A DNA stretch of 11,190 bases from Candidatus Dormiibacter sp. (GCA_025450495.1 JANWHI010000042.1:1-11190); one strand, 5' to 3'. Shown: positions 1 to 7,644, counted from the stretch's first letter. Notes: generated by a model not told the origin, from the sequence alone. A program made the numbers and translations.

Positions 1-3000
1 CCTGGTCCCCGCCGCCGCGGGCGCCGCGGTGAGGGCGATCTTGGTCGACCTGGCGACGGTGTCCTGCACGATCGGTGAGGACGAGCTGAACAGCTGGTAG
101 CTCGCGGCGGTGCCGCACTTCCAGTCGTCGCCGACCGCGGTGAAGCTGAGCACATCGTTGCTGCCCTGTTTGGTCACGGTGAGGTCGGAGATCGCTGACG
201 GTGGGCGGGTGTCGGTGCCGTAGTGGCCGGTGTTGCGATCGTCCTGGTGCCAGTGCCACGCCTCGCTGTTGCCGGCGCAGCCGTTGGCCGGCGTCGACCA
301 GACGCTGAGGTAGCCCTCGCGGGTCATCGCTGCCACATTGGTCTGCCCGGTGCCGCCGAGGTCGCCGGTAGCCGGTGTGAACAGCGACCATCCCCCTGTC
401 CACTTGGGGAAGCCGGCGGCGGGCTGCCCGGTGACGCCGTCGAAGGCCATCAGCGCGTTCGAGTCGGCGCTCTGCAGGATGTCCGGCCTGCCGTCGCCGG
501 TGACGTCGGCGATCGCCGGCGCGGCGAAGAAGGCGAGTCCCTGGATGTAGCGGCTGTACTGAGCGAGGTTCGCTCCAGTGGTGGGATCCCAGCCGCCGAT
601 GCCGTTGTCGACACGGATGCCGAAGCCCGGCGTCTGGGTGATGCCGAGCAGCACGTCCGCTGCCGACGAACCGGCCTGGAACAGCTGCGGCGATGGGCTG
701 TTGGGCAGCACCTTGCCGAGGCTCGGCGACGTGGTGAAGGGCACCAGCGTGCAACTCGCCGAGAACGTCGGGGGCACGCTGTTCGGGGTCGGGCAGGAGT
801 TGGGCGCGGCCGCCGGGATGGTCGCGGGCACGAACGGCGACGGGGAGACGGTGGCCGTCTTGAGGTCGACGCGGTACTGCGAGAAGAGGTTGGTGTTGAC
901 CACCGCCTGCGGGCCCTGTGGCGAGTCGTAGATGACCGGCGATTCGACGCCCTGGGTGACGAAGTCCTGGGCCACCCCGTAGCCCTGGATGAGCCCCGGG
1001 ATCTTCACCGGGTAGCCGGTGAGCAGGCCACCGTGTGCAGCGGTCGTGCCGCGCCCGTCGAAGGCGAGCATGAATCCCTGCACGCCGGCGCCAGCGGGAC
1101 CGTTGCCGAGGATGCTGTCGTCCAGGCCGACGACCACGTCAGGGGTGCCGTCGCCGTTGATGTCGGCGATCGCCGGCGTGGGGATGACCTTGCTGTCGTG
1201 CGTCTGCTGGCTGCCGGCGGGCACGGTGCCGGCGGGGAGCAGTGTGCTCACCGGCCACCCCGGCAGCCGCGTCCCGTTGGCGCGGTACGCGTACACGTGG
1301 TTGTCACCGGCGGCCTGGATGATGTCGAGATGCCTGTTGCGCTCGAGGTCGGCGAGCACCGGCGAGGGGAAGGCGACGTTCTCGGGCTGGAAGCTGTAGG
1401 GCGTGTTCGGTGACGGCACCGCCATGCCGTACTGCGAGGGTGTGCCGTTGAGAACGGGGAAGCCCGCCAGCCGGCGGCCGAGGCCGTCCCACGCGTAGGT
1501 CTTGCCGTCGAGCGTGCTGGCCACGATGTCGAGTGCGCCGCTGTGGCTGAGGTCGCCGACGGCGACGGAGCTGGCGATCTCGTCACCGGGGCGCCGCACC
1601 ACGCTGTTCGCCCAGGTGGGATCGCTGAGATAGTTGTGCGGGTATGACGGGTCCATGCCGATCGCCGGGTCGGTGTGCACCGGGAAGCCGGGCGCCTCGG
1701 TCCCATCGGGGCGGATGGCGTGGACGCTGCCGTCCGAGGTGGGCACAATGGCGTCGAGCGTGCCGTTACCCTCGATGTCGGCGAGCGTCGGCGAGCCCTC
1801 ACCCGAGCTGCCAAGGTTGAGCGGGAAGCCGGCCAGCTCGGTGGCGTCGTGGCGGAGGTGGAAGGCGCGCCGATCCTCGCCCATCGCCCACCAATCGCTC
1901 TTGTCACCATTGGCAAAAACCTGAACGCGCACGCTGACGTCGTACTGCTCGATGGTCGACCGCGTGCTCGGGTCGATGTTGTAAGCGCCGCCCCAGAAGG
2001 ACGAGGGGATCTTGGTGAGGTCGACGCTGCCGGAGACGGTCGCCGGTCCGCTGCCGCTGCCACTGGCGAACGTCGTCCAACCGCTGCTGTCGTTGGGCGC
2101 CGGGCCGAGCCCGTACTGCAACTGCCAGGTGTACGAGCCACCGGCGGCGCGCGCTGCCGCCACCGCGGCACTGACCTGGAGGCTCGACTGCTTGGTGGGG
2201 TCGACCCACTGGTACCAGGACGGCGACTTGATGTCGGCGGTCGGCGGGATGTGGTTGGCGTCGATGGCAGTGGCGGCGGCGAGCACGTCCGGCCGCCCGT
2301 AGCCGTACTGGATGTTGAACGTCGAGCCGGGCGGGGCGGAGAAGCACGGCTCAACCGCTGGGCAGGGGGCGTTGATGTGGAGCGCCGTGGCGCGCACCAC
2401 CTGCTGCACCTCGTTGGCCGTGAGCGGTGTGGCGATCTGCCCGCGCGCCACCGCGTCCTTGCCTTCGGACACCATCAGCGCGGCGACGCCGGCCTGCGTC
2501 GGCGTACCCGTCGAGGTGGACCCGTCGCTGTTGGGGACGGAGAACAGCGAATGTGCGCCGTACGAGGTCAGGCTCGAGCGCGAGTCGAACGTGGTGTTGC
2601 TCAGCACGAACGGACAGTACGGCGACGTCGGGCAGGTCGCACCGGTCCGCGTCGAGTGGTCACCGGTCAGCGAGTTGCCCGGCCAGACGTGTGCGTAGAA
2701 CATGCCGTCGGTGTGGTCGGCCGACTCGAAGTCGTTGCTCGGCATCACCACGGTCATGCCCTTGCCGTAGCCGTAGTTGATGGCGTCCTGCACGCTCCTG
2801 TTCAGCCCCAGCGTCGCGCTGGTCGCGTCGAGCACGTTGACGCCCATGTTGGCCGCGTACACGATCGCCTCGGCCACGCGGTCGGGCCGGTCGATGGCTT
2901 CGTCACCCGCCTTGATCGGGATGTAGCGGCACAGCGGGCAGATGCCGATGCTGGCGTTGGCGTTGTTGCCCTCACCGATGGCCTGGGCGGACTCGCCGTC

Positions 3001-3828
3001 GAAGTGCGCATAGACGCTCTGCTCGGTCTGCGGGTCGTTGGTGTCCCGGTTGAAGTTCCAGCCGTTGATGTCGTTGGGGTAGCCGTTGTGGTCATTGTCG
3101 AAGCGTCCGCCCGCCGGACACCCCGCGGCGCCGATCGCCCCGGTGCTTATCTGGCAGTGACCGAAGGCCACGATCAGGTCCTCGGGGGTGATGTCGCTGA
3201 AGCCCGGCCCAACGCCCCAGCAGACGTGGTGCAGGAACGGGCCGCCGGCGGGACTCTTCGGCTGCCCGGCATCCGCGGCGCGGACGCGGGGATCGTTGAG
3301 CCAATCCTCGACGTTGACCACGCCATCGTCACTGAGGTCGAAGGGGTTGGCGTTGGTGAACCTGCGGCCCTGGGCGATCAGCTGTGGCTTGGTGAGACCC
3401 TGGGCGTTCTCCGGGTCGGGAAGCTCACCGAGGCTCAGTTGGGCTCGGTCCTTGAGCTCGCAGCTGGCGGGGATGCGCCAGTTGACCCCACCCTCCATGT
3501 ACGCGACGACCACGTCGTTGCGTCCACGCTGCGGGTTGGGCGTGCGCTGCCACAGATCGGCGACGCCCATCCCCGACGCGCCCTGGGGATCGCTGGAGAG
3601 AGGCGCCGTCTTGGCGGGCAGACATCCGTAGAGGTACCAGGCCTCGGTGTCCCAGGTGGCGCCAGGCTGGCCGTTCTCGGCAGGCGAGAAGCTCGGATCG
3701 TTGGGATACGCGCCCGGGGCCTGCGCGGTGCACGTGGCAGCGTGGGCCACCAGTTGTGCATTGCCCAGCAGGGGAAACGCCGGCACCAGCATGGTCAGCG
3801 CCAGCAGCAGGACGCGCGCGCGTCTCAT
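1..3828 (-). CDS. Secreted S8 (subtilisin-like) peptidase-family protein with FG-GAP/VCBS beta-propeller, 3' end outside window
   Basis: The frame is open from ATG 3828 to the window edge, 1276 codons with no stop, so the C-terminus is missing. It starts with a signal peptide (MRRAR, then a Leu/Ala core) with likely cleavage after AHA near residue 30. Residues about 105-460 are a divergent subtilase domain. His275 lies in HFDGESAQAIGEGNN where HGT is usual, Asn365 in PSNDFES is the probable oxyanion residue, and Ser439 in STSTGTP replaces GTSMATP. The Asp position reads AYMEGGVNW, with Glu112. Asp/Asn-rich stretches at 164-176 (DLSDDGVVNVEDW) and 243-256 look like calcium sites. Residues about 660-1205 contain at least six FG-GAP-like blades with D-x-x-G-x-G-x-x-D cores near 684, 759, 827, 889, 1108 and 1156, several followed by GFP/GWP. 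A Fn3-like segment with GDDWKCGTA begins near 1208. AGGAG lies 10 bases before the ATG. The fold assignment is secure; activity is uncertain. Role is inferred as an extracellular or surface protease or binding protein. Confidence 0.85.
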   Translation of the reverse strand, partial: MRRARVLLLALTMLVPAFPLLGNAQLVAHAATCTAQAPGAYPNDPSFSPAENGQPGATWDTEAWYLYGCLPAKTAPLSSDPQGASGMGVADLWQRTPNPQRGRNDVVVAYMEGGVNWRIPASCELKDRAQLSLGELPDPENAQGLTKPQLIAQGRRFTNANPFDLSDDGVVNVEDWLNDPRVRAADAGQPKSPAGGPFLHHVCWGVGPGFSDITPEDLIVAFGHCQISTGAIGAAGCPAGGRFDNDHNGYPNDINGWNFNRDTNDPQTEQSVYAHFDGESAQAIGEGNNANASIGICPLCRYIPIKAGDEAIDRPDRVAEAIVYAANMGVNVLDATSATLGLNRSVQDAINYGYGKGMTVVMPSNDFESADHTDGMFYAHVWPGNSLTGDHSTRTGATCPTSPYCPFVLSNTTFDSRSSLTSYGAHSLFSVPNSDGSTSTGTPTQAGVAALMVSEGKDAVARGQIATPLTANEVQQVVRATALHINAPCPAVEPCFSAPPGSTFNIQYGYGRPDVLAAATAIDANHIPPTADIKSPSWYQWVDPTKQSSLQVSAAVAAARAAGGSYTWQLQYGLGPAPNDSSGWTTFASGSGSGPATVSGSVDLTKIPSSFWGGAYNIDPSTRSTIEQYDVSVRVQVFANGDKSDWWAMGEDRRAFHLRHDATELAGFPLNLGSSGEGSPTLADIEGNGTLDAIVPTSDGSVHAIRPDGTEAPGFPVHTDPAIGMDPSYPHNYLSDPTWANSVVRRPGDEIASSVAVGDLSHSGALDIVASTLDGKTYAWDGLGRRLAGFPVLNGTPSQYGMAVPSPNTPYSFQPENVAFPSPVLADLERNRHLDIIQAAGDNHVYAYRANGTRLPGWPVSTLLPAGTVPAGSQQTHDSKVIPTPAIADINGDGTPDVVVGLDDSILGNGPAGAGVQGFMLAFDGRGTTAAHGGLLTGYPVKIPGLIQGYGVAQDFVTQGVESPVIYDSPQGPQAVVNTNLFSQYRVDLKTATVSPSPFVPATIPAAAPNSCPTPNSVPPTFSASCTLVPFTTSPSLGKVLPNSPSPQLFQAGSSAADVLLGITQTPGFGIRVDNGIGGWDPTTGANLAQYSRYIQGLAFFAAPAIADVTGDGRPDILQSADSNALMAFDGVTGQPAAGFPKWTGGWSLFTPATGDLGGTGQTNVAAMTREGYLSVWSTPANGCAGNSEAWHWHQDDRNTGHYGTDTRPPSAISDLTVTKQGSNDVLSFTAVGDDWKCGTAASYQLFSSSSPIVQDTVARSTKIALTAAPAAAGTR

Positions 3829-3851
3829 CCCTTCCGTTCTCCTGGTCCCTT

Positions 3852-3878
3852 CCCCGGACGTCTGTTCAACGTCCGGGG
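3852..3878 (-). terminator. Perfect 10-bp inverted repeat between transporter and peptidase genes
   Basis: CCCCGGACGT and ACGTCCGGGG are exact reverse complements around a 7-base loop. The element lies 17 bases past the transporter stop and 24 bases before the peptidase ATG. No U-tract follows on the minus strand. It could be a U-less terminator or attenuator of the upstream gene, or an operator or RNA structure in the peptidase leader. The sequence alone does not decide. Confidence 0.5.
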
Positions 3879-3879
3879 T

Positions 3880-3895
3880 GCGCAAACTCTTGCGC
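3880..3895 (-). other. Small perfect hairpin overlapping the transporter stop codon
   Basis: GCGCAA and TTGCGC form a perfect 6-bp stem with a 4-base loop. The stem reaches the first base of the transporter stop triplet and ends one base from the larger hairpin at 3852-3878. The two tandem stems fill most of the 66-base gap between the genes, which fits a termination or mRNA-processing site. Confidence 0.35.
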
Positions 3896-4827
3896 TATCG
3901 CACCCCGGCGGTCGGGGTGCCGATCTCGGCTGGCACCGCGTGCCGGCGGCGCGACGCGGTGCTCCCCGCGGTGCGGCGCGTCGCCAGGAAGCTGCCTAGC
4001 AGGATGAGCGCAAATCCCAATACCGCCCCGGCGGTGAACGGCTCGCCGAGGATGAGCACACCGAGCGCCAGCGCAACCGCGGGGTTCACATAGGTGATGA
4101 CCGTGGCGCGCACCGGTCCGACCTCGGCGATCAGCGCAAAGAAGAGCACGAAGGCCAGCGCGGTGCACACCACACCGAGCGCCGCCACGGCGAGCACGAC
4201 CTTGAGGGACGGAGCGTGGCTGGGAAGCTGCAGCACCCCGACCGGTGCGTAGCCGATCGCCGTCAGCGCCAGCGAGGTGGCGACCACGCCGACGGGGCGC
4301 AGGCCGCCCAGGCGCCGCGCGATGACCATCGGACCGAGCGCGTACCCGATGGTCACCACGGCGATCTCTCCGACCGCGCCGAGGTTTCCACCCGACAGAT
4401 CGAAGCCCACCAACGCGGCGACGCCGACAAATCCCACCAGCAGCCCGGCCATCCTCCGAGCGTCGAGGCGGTCGTCGCCGCCAGTGAGCAGCACAAGCAG
4501 GGCGCCCACGAAAGGCACGGCCGCCACCAGCAGGCCGGCGAGCGAGCTGGAGATGTGCGTCTCCGCGTCGGAGAGGAACAGCCAGGGGATGGCCAGCTCG
4601 GCGACGGTGTAGACGAGCACCCAGCGCCAGTGCGCCAACAGCGGCGAGATGGCGCCGCGCCGTGCGGCGATGGGCAGCAGCACCAGCGCGCCGGTCGCGG
4701 TGCGCAGGAAGACCAGCGACGGGGGGCTGAGCTCACCGACCGCCACCTTGATCAGCAGGTAGGGGATGCCCCAGAGCACGCCCATGACCGCGAACAGGAG
4801 CCAGCCGCGCCGGGTCACGCCGACCAT
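3895..4827 (-). CDS. EamA/DMT-family membrane transporter
   Basis: The 310-residue protein has the standard length and ten hydrophobic helices of the drug/metabolite transporter (EamA, RhaT-like) family. Two EamA repeats lie at about 9-141 and 151-283. WGIPYLLIKVA in helix 1, the Arg of FLRTATGALVLLP in helix 2, and YVNPAVALALGVLILGEPF in helix 9 are typical. The C-terminal tail (from about 284) is rich in Arg and probably cytoplasmic. Members export amino acids, metabolites or drugs; the substrate cannot be told here. The ATG at 4827 has a purine run (AGGGGG) only one base upstream, so GTG at 4818 (codon 4), about 10 bases from that run, is a plausible alternative start. The gene is divergent from the MFS exporter across a 169-base gap and precedes the S8 peptidase by 66 bases. 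TAG ends it at 3895-3897. Confidence 0.9.
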   Translation of the reverse strand: MVGVTRRGWLLFAVMGVLWGIPYLLIKVAVGELSPPSLVFLRTATGALVLLPIAARRGAISPLLAHWRWVLVYTVAELAIPWLFLSDAETHISSSLAGLLVAAVPFVGALLVLLTGGDDRLDARRMAGLLVGFVGVAALVGFDLSGGNLGAVGEIAVVTIGYALGPMVIARRLGGLRPVGVVATSLALTAIGYAPVGVLQLPSHAPSLKVVLAVAALGVVCTALAFVLFFALIAEVGPVRATVITYVNPAVALALGVLILGEPFTAGAVLGFALILLGSFLATRRTAGSTASRRRHAVPAEIGTPTAGVR

Positions 4828-4923
4828 GCCCCCTGGAATCGGTCCATGACCGGGAGCATGAATGGTCGCCCGCAGGCGGCGCCCGCGGGAATCGGACAGA
4901 CCATCGGCGTCCCGCGCTTGCCC

Positions 4924-4953
4924 TTGACGGAGCGCTAAAGATTAGGGTACGTT
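4924..4953 (+). promoter_or_regulatory. Candidate sigma70-type promoter of the MFS-marR operon
   Basis: TTGACG at 4924-4929 is one base off the -35 consensus. TACGTT at 4948-4953, after an 18-base spacer, has the key T-A---T of a -10 box. Initiation near 4960 would give a leader of roughly 37 bases before the exporter ATG. The -10 box lies inside the palindrome annotated next, so a bound repressor would block it. This is a pattern match only. Confidence 0.5.
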
Positions 4954-4973
4954 AACTACCCTAGCGACCTAAT
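4941..4973. promoter_or_regulatory. Candidate MarR operator (palindrome plus extra half-site)
   Basis: TAGGGTA (4943-4949) and TACCCTA (4957-4963) are perfect 7-base inverted arms around CGTTAAC. The core carries GTTAAC, itself a palindrome. Outside them, ATTAGG (4941-4946) and CCTAAT (4968-4973) form a second, wider pair, so there are three related half-sites. The AT-rich TTAG...CTAA form is usual for MarR-family operators, and a marR gene sits in the operon just downstream. The site overlaps the probable -10 box and lies between the divergent exporter and EamA genes, so it could affect both. Confidence 0.6.
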
Positions 4974-4996
4974 TATTACGAAAGGCGAAAGTTTCG

Positions 4997-6637
4997 ATGC
5001 CCGATCCCCGCTCCCTCGCCCCTCGCCAGAAGGCGTTGATCATGGTCGCGATCATGCTCGGCCTCTTCCTGGCCGCGCTCGACCAGACCATCGTCGGTAC
5101 CGCCCTGCCGCGCATCGTCACCGACCTCGCCGGCAACAACCTCTATACCTGGGTCGTCACCGTCTACCTGCTGACGTCGACGGTCACCGTGCCGATCTAC
5201 GGCAAGCTGTCCGACATCTACGGTCGACGGCCGCTGCTGCTCATCGGCATCGCCGTCTTCCTGCTCGGATCCGCCCTGTCAGGGCTCTCGCAGTCGATGG
5301 GCGAGCTGATCATCTTCCGCGGGCTGCAGGGGCTCGGCGCGGGCGCCATCTTCCCGATCGCGCTGTCAGTCATCGGCGACCTCTTCAGCCCCGCCGAGCG
5401 CGGTCGCTACCAGGGTCTCTTCGGCGCGGTGTTCGGGCTGAGCTTCATCATCGGCCCGTTCCTTGGCGGGTTCCTCACCGACAACCTCAGCTGGCACTGG
5501 ATCTTCTACGTCAACCTGCCCATCGGCATCGCCGCGCTCGCCGTCATCGCCACCCAGCTGCCCAACTCCGGCAACACCCGCGGGGTGCGGGTGCGCGACC
5601 TCGACTTCCTCGGCATCGGCATCTTCAGCGTCGCCGCGATCTCGTTGCTCATCGGTCTCACCAACAAGGGCTTGACCGACTCATCGGGCCGTCTGTACGA
5701 CTGGACGTCACTCAACGTGCTCGCCTACATGCTCGTTGCCGCACTGTTGACCGTCGGGTTCGTGATCGCCGAGCACTTCGCGCGCGAACCGATCATCCCG
5801 CTCGACCAGTTCCGCAATCGCAGCTACACCACGATCAACGCTGCGACCTTCCTGGTGGCCTTCGGATTCTTCTGCGCGATCATCTTCCTGCCCCGGTACT
5901 TCCAGGCCGTGGAAGGGCTCTCCGCGACCGCGTCGGGGTACCGCACCTGGCCGCTCATGCTCGGCCTGATTCTCTCGAGCACGCTGAGCGGCGTCATGGT
6001 CAGCCGCACCGGCAGGTACAAGGTGATGTTGATCGGCGCAGCGTTCGTGCTCACCGTGGGCATGTTCCTGATGACGCGTCTGCAGGTCGACACCGGCTAC
6101 TGGACGCTGTCGCTGTGGATGGCGATCGCCGGACTCGGCGTCGGCCCCACGTTCTCGGTGACGACGGTGGCACTGCAGAACGCGGTGCCGGTGCGGCGCA
6201 TCGGCGTGGCCACCAGCAACCTGACGTTCTTCCGCCAGATCGGCGGCTCGGTTGGTCTGGCCATCGCCGGGTCGATCTTTGCGCTCACCTTCGCCACCCA
6301 GCTGCCGACCCAGCTGGCCAACGCCGGCGTGCCCCCGGCGGTCGTCCAGCACTTCGCCGCGGCCAGCGGCAGCGCGACCAACACCCTCACCGGTGTCGGC
6401 AACGTCGGCAGCACGCTGGCGCGGCAGTTCCCCGGTCAGCCGCAGATCGTCGCCAAGGTGGTGACGGGCATCCAGGGCGACCTCTCTGCGTCGATCGCCG
6501 GGCTGATGTGGCTCGGCGCCGGCTCTGCGCTGGCGGCGCTGTTGTTCCTCACGCTCATGCCGGAGCTGCCGCTGCGCCGGACTACGACGGCACAGGAGGA
6601 GGCCAAGCACGGCGTCCCCGCGGTGGCGGTGGCATGA
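4997..6637 (+). CDS. DHA2-family (EmrB/QacA-like) 14-TM MFS efflux transporter
   Basis: The 546-residue protein has the length of 14-helix drug:H+ antiporters. LDQTIVGTALPRI (28-40, Asp29) is the DHA2 motif D1. GKLSDIYGRR (69-78) is MFS motif A in the loop between helices 2 and 3. The Arg of LIIFRGLQGLGAG (near 108) is motif B. GAVFGLSFIIGPFLGGFL (143-160) is the antiporter motif C. A long periplasmic-type loop near 430-485 before the last helix is also typical. It should export hydrophobic or cationic compounds, drugs or metabolites in exchange for protons; the substrate is unknown. ATG 4997 is preceded by AAAGG at 4981-4985 (11-base spacing). The stop overlaps the marR start, so the pair is almost certainly one transcript, probably repressed through the operator just upstream. 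Confidence 0.94.
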   Translation: MPDPRSLAPRQKALIMVAIMLGLFLAALDQTIVGTALPRIVTDLAGNNLYTWVVTVYLLTSTVTVPIYGKLSDIYGRRPLLLIGIAVFLLGSALSGLSQSMGELIIFRGLQGLGAGAIFPIALSVIGDLFSPAERGRYQGLFGAVFGLSFIIGPFLGGFLTDNLSWHWIFYVNLPIGIAALAVIATQLPNSGNTRGVRVRDLDFLGIGIFSVAAISLLIGLTNKGLTDSSGRLYDWTSLNVLAYMLVAALLTVGFVIAEHFAREPIIPLDQFRNRSYTTINAATFLVAFGFFCAIIFLPRYFQAVEGLSATASGYRTWPLMLGLILSSTLSGVMVSRTGRYKVMLIGAAFVLTVGMFLMTRLQVDTGYWTLSLWMAIAGLGVGPTFSVTTVALQNAVPVRRIGVATSNLTFFRQIGGSVGLAIAGSIFALTFATQLPTQLANAGVPPAVVQHFAAASGSATNTLTGVGNVGSTLARQFPGQPQIVAKVVTGIQGDLSASIAGLMWLGAGSALAALLFLTLMPELPLRRTTTAQEEAKHGVPAVAVA

Positions 6638-7086
6638 CCGCGCACGCTGCCCCGCCGCGGGCGTCGGTGGTCGCCGCGGTCGACGCCGTGCAGGCGTGGA
6701 TCGAGCGGCGCAAGCGGGCCGTGGCCAGGGACATGCACGCGTGCGGCCAGAGCCCTGCTCAGCTGCACATGCTCGGACTGCTCGACGAGTTGGGTCCGAC
6801 CACGGTCAGCCACATCGCCACCCTGCTCGGCACCACCCCGCCCTCGGCCAGCGCCATGGTCGACCGCATGGTGGACACCGGGCTGGTGCTCCGCGAGCGC
6901 AACCAGGACGACCGCCGGGTTGTCACCGTGTCGCTCGGCCCGGCCGGCCAGGAGGCCCTCCAGGCCGCGCTGGGCGGCCGCCGCGAGATGCTCGAGCGCG
7001 TCCTCTCCCAGCTGGACGACCTTGAGCTCAAGGCCACTCTGCGGGTCATGGACCGGCTCGAGGAGGCGCTCAGCAACGCCACCTGA
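6634..7086 (+). CDS. MarR-family winged-helix transcriptional regulator
   Basis: The 150-residue protein has MarR length and layout. An N-terminal dimerisation helix leads into the winged helix-turn-helix at about 55-101. SHIATLLGTTPPSASAMVDR contains the recognition helix, and RERNQDDRRVVTVSLGPAG is the wing, with the Asp-Arg-Arg signature typical of the family. C-terminal helices (about 104-147) complete the dimer interface. No Cys sits at a position that would suggest an OhrR-type peroxide sensor; the only Cys is residue 37. The ATG overlaps the exporter stop by ATGA, so translation is probably coupled. The likely role is a ligand-released repressor of its own operon. The ligand is probably related to the exporter substrate but is unknown. 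Confidence 0.93.
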   Translation: MTAHAAPPRASVVAAVDAVQAWIERRKRAVARDMHACGQSPAQLHMLGLLDELGPTTVSHIATLLGTTPPSASAMVDRMVDTGLVLRERNQDDRRVVTVSLGPAGQEALQAALGGRREMLERVLSQLDDLELKATLRVMDRLEEALSNAT

Positions 7087-7090
7087 CGGG

Positions 7091-7112
7091 GTTCGGGGCG
7101 GCGCCCTCGAAC
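7091..7112 (+). terminator. Hairpin just after marR
   Basis: GTTCGGGG pairs with CCCTCGAAC-side bases to give an 8-bp stem with one G-U pair and a 6-base loop. It starts four bases after the marR stop. There is no T-tract, as is common for terminators in high-GC genomes. It probably ends the MFS-marR transcript. The rest of the gap, up to 7192, has no promoter I would defend. Confidence 0.45.
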
Positions 7113-7192
7113 CTGCCAGTTGCGTTATGTGACCCAAACGTCTCATCCTTGTGACATCGCCGTCTGAGCAAGCCGCGACTGAGGGGAAGCGC

Positions 7193-7606
7193 ATGAGCGT
7201 GGGCACGGGGTCGGAGCGTCGCGTCCGCCGGGTCGGCGTCGGCCTCGTCGAGCTGGTCGCCGAGCCCCGCGTGGACCGCAGCCTCGAGACCGTCAAGGCC
7301 AACCTGCGTGACCGCGTCGTCCTCTTCCTGCTGACGATGCTGCTGGCCGCCCAGACCGCCGACATCGTCACCACCGCACAGGCGCTGGCCAGCCACCGCT
7401 ACGTCGAGGAGAACCCGCTCTTCCGGGTGTTGCTGACCCGCTCACCGCTGGCGGCCTACACCGTCAAGCTGCTCATCGTCGGATGGCTCGCGCTGCTCGC
7501 CGTCGGCTACCTGCGCGGACGTCGCGTGGCCACAGCGCTCCTCGTGGCTGCGGCCCTCAGCCTCGCCGCCCCCGTGATGAACGTCGCGCTTCTGCTGCAC
7601 GGCTAG
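7193..7606 (+). CDS. Small DUF5658-like membrane protein
   Basis: The 137-residue protein has a basic N-terminal segment of about 40 residues and three hydrophobic helices at about 41-58, 88-107 and 112-134. The first helix runs into TADIVTTAQAL and then EENPLFRVL, with VKLLIVGW in the second helix. This order (D---T in helix 1, E-NP after it, then VK) is what I know from DUF5658 proteins, whose function is not established. The ATG at 7193 is chosen because GAGGGG lies six bases upstream. An in-frame GTG at 7151 would add 14 residues without such a site. It lies 106 bases after marR, beyond a hairpin, so it need not belong to the efflux operon, and it converges with nrdJ. Confidence 0.75.
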   Translation: MSVGTGSERRVRRVGVGLVELVAEPRVDRSLETVKANLRDRVVLFLLTMLLAAQTADIVTTAQALASHRYVEENPLFRVLLTRSPLAAYTVKLLIVGWLALLAVGYLRGRRVATALLVAAALSLAAPVMNVALLLHG

Positions 7607-7608
7607 AA

Positions 7609-7621
7609 GTCGCGAAGCGAC
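7609..7621 (+). other. Small GAA-loop hairpin after the DUF5658-like gene
   Basis: GTCGC and GCGAC form a perfect 5-bp stem with a three-base loop, two bases after the stop codon. It may help termination together with the larger hairpin 24 bases further on. Short stems like this are common by chance in GC-rich DNA. Confidence 0.25.
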
Positions 7622-7644
7622 ATCGGCCCGCCTCCTGTTAGAGA

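Noticed and set aside
1248..2354. 368-codon open frame on the minus strand within the subtilase gene
   Set aside because: Same strand but another frame. The translation is Ser/Arg/Pro/Thr low-complexity, while the main frame gives recognisable propeller blades.
1675..3999. 774-codon open frame on the plus strand
   Set aside because: It lies antisense to the subtilase gene, and its translation is rich in Arg, Gly, Val and Ala with no domain. The minus-strand frame has a signal peptide, catalytic motifs and repeats. Long antisense frames are expected at this GC content.
4828..4923. Promoter for the EamA gene on the minus strand
   Set aside because: Only weak -10-like hexamers (for example TAATCT within the operator) with no matching -35. 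GC-rich repeats near 4868-4889 are within chance expectation.
5708..6610. 300-codon open frame on the minus strand opposite the MFS gene
   Set aside because: Gln/Arg/His-rich translation with no family resemblance, covering the conserved exporter.
7151..7153. GTG as the start of the DUF5658-like gene
   Set aside because: No ribosome site is near it, whereas ATG 7193 has GAGGGG at six bases.
7087..7192. Promoter for the DUF5658-like gene
   Set aside because: I found no -35/-10 pair that stands out above chance; only the hairpin after marR is supportable.
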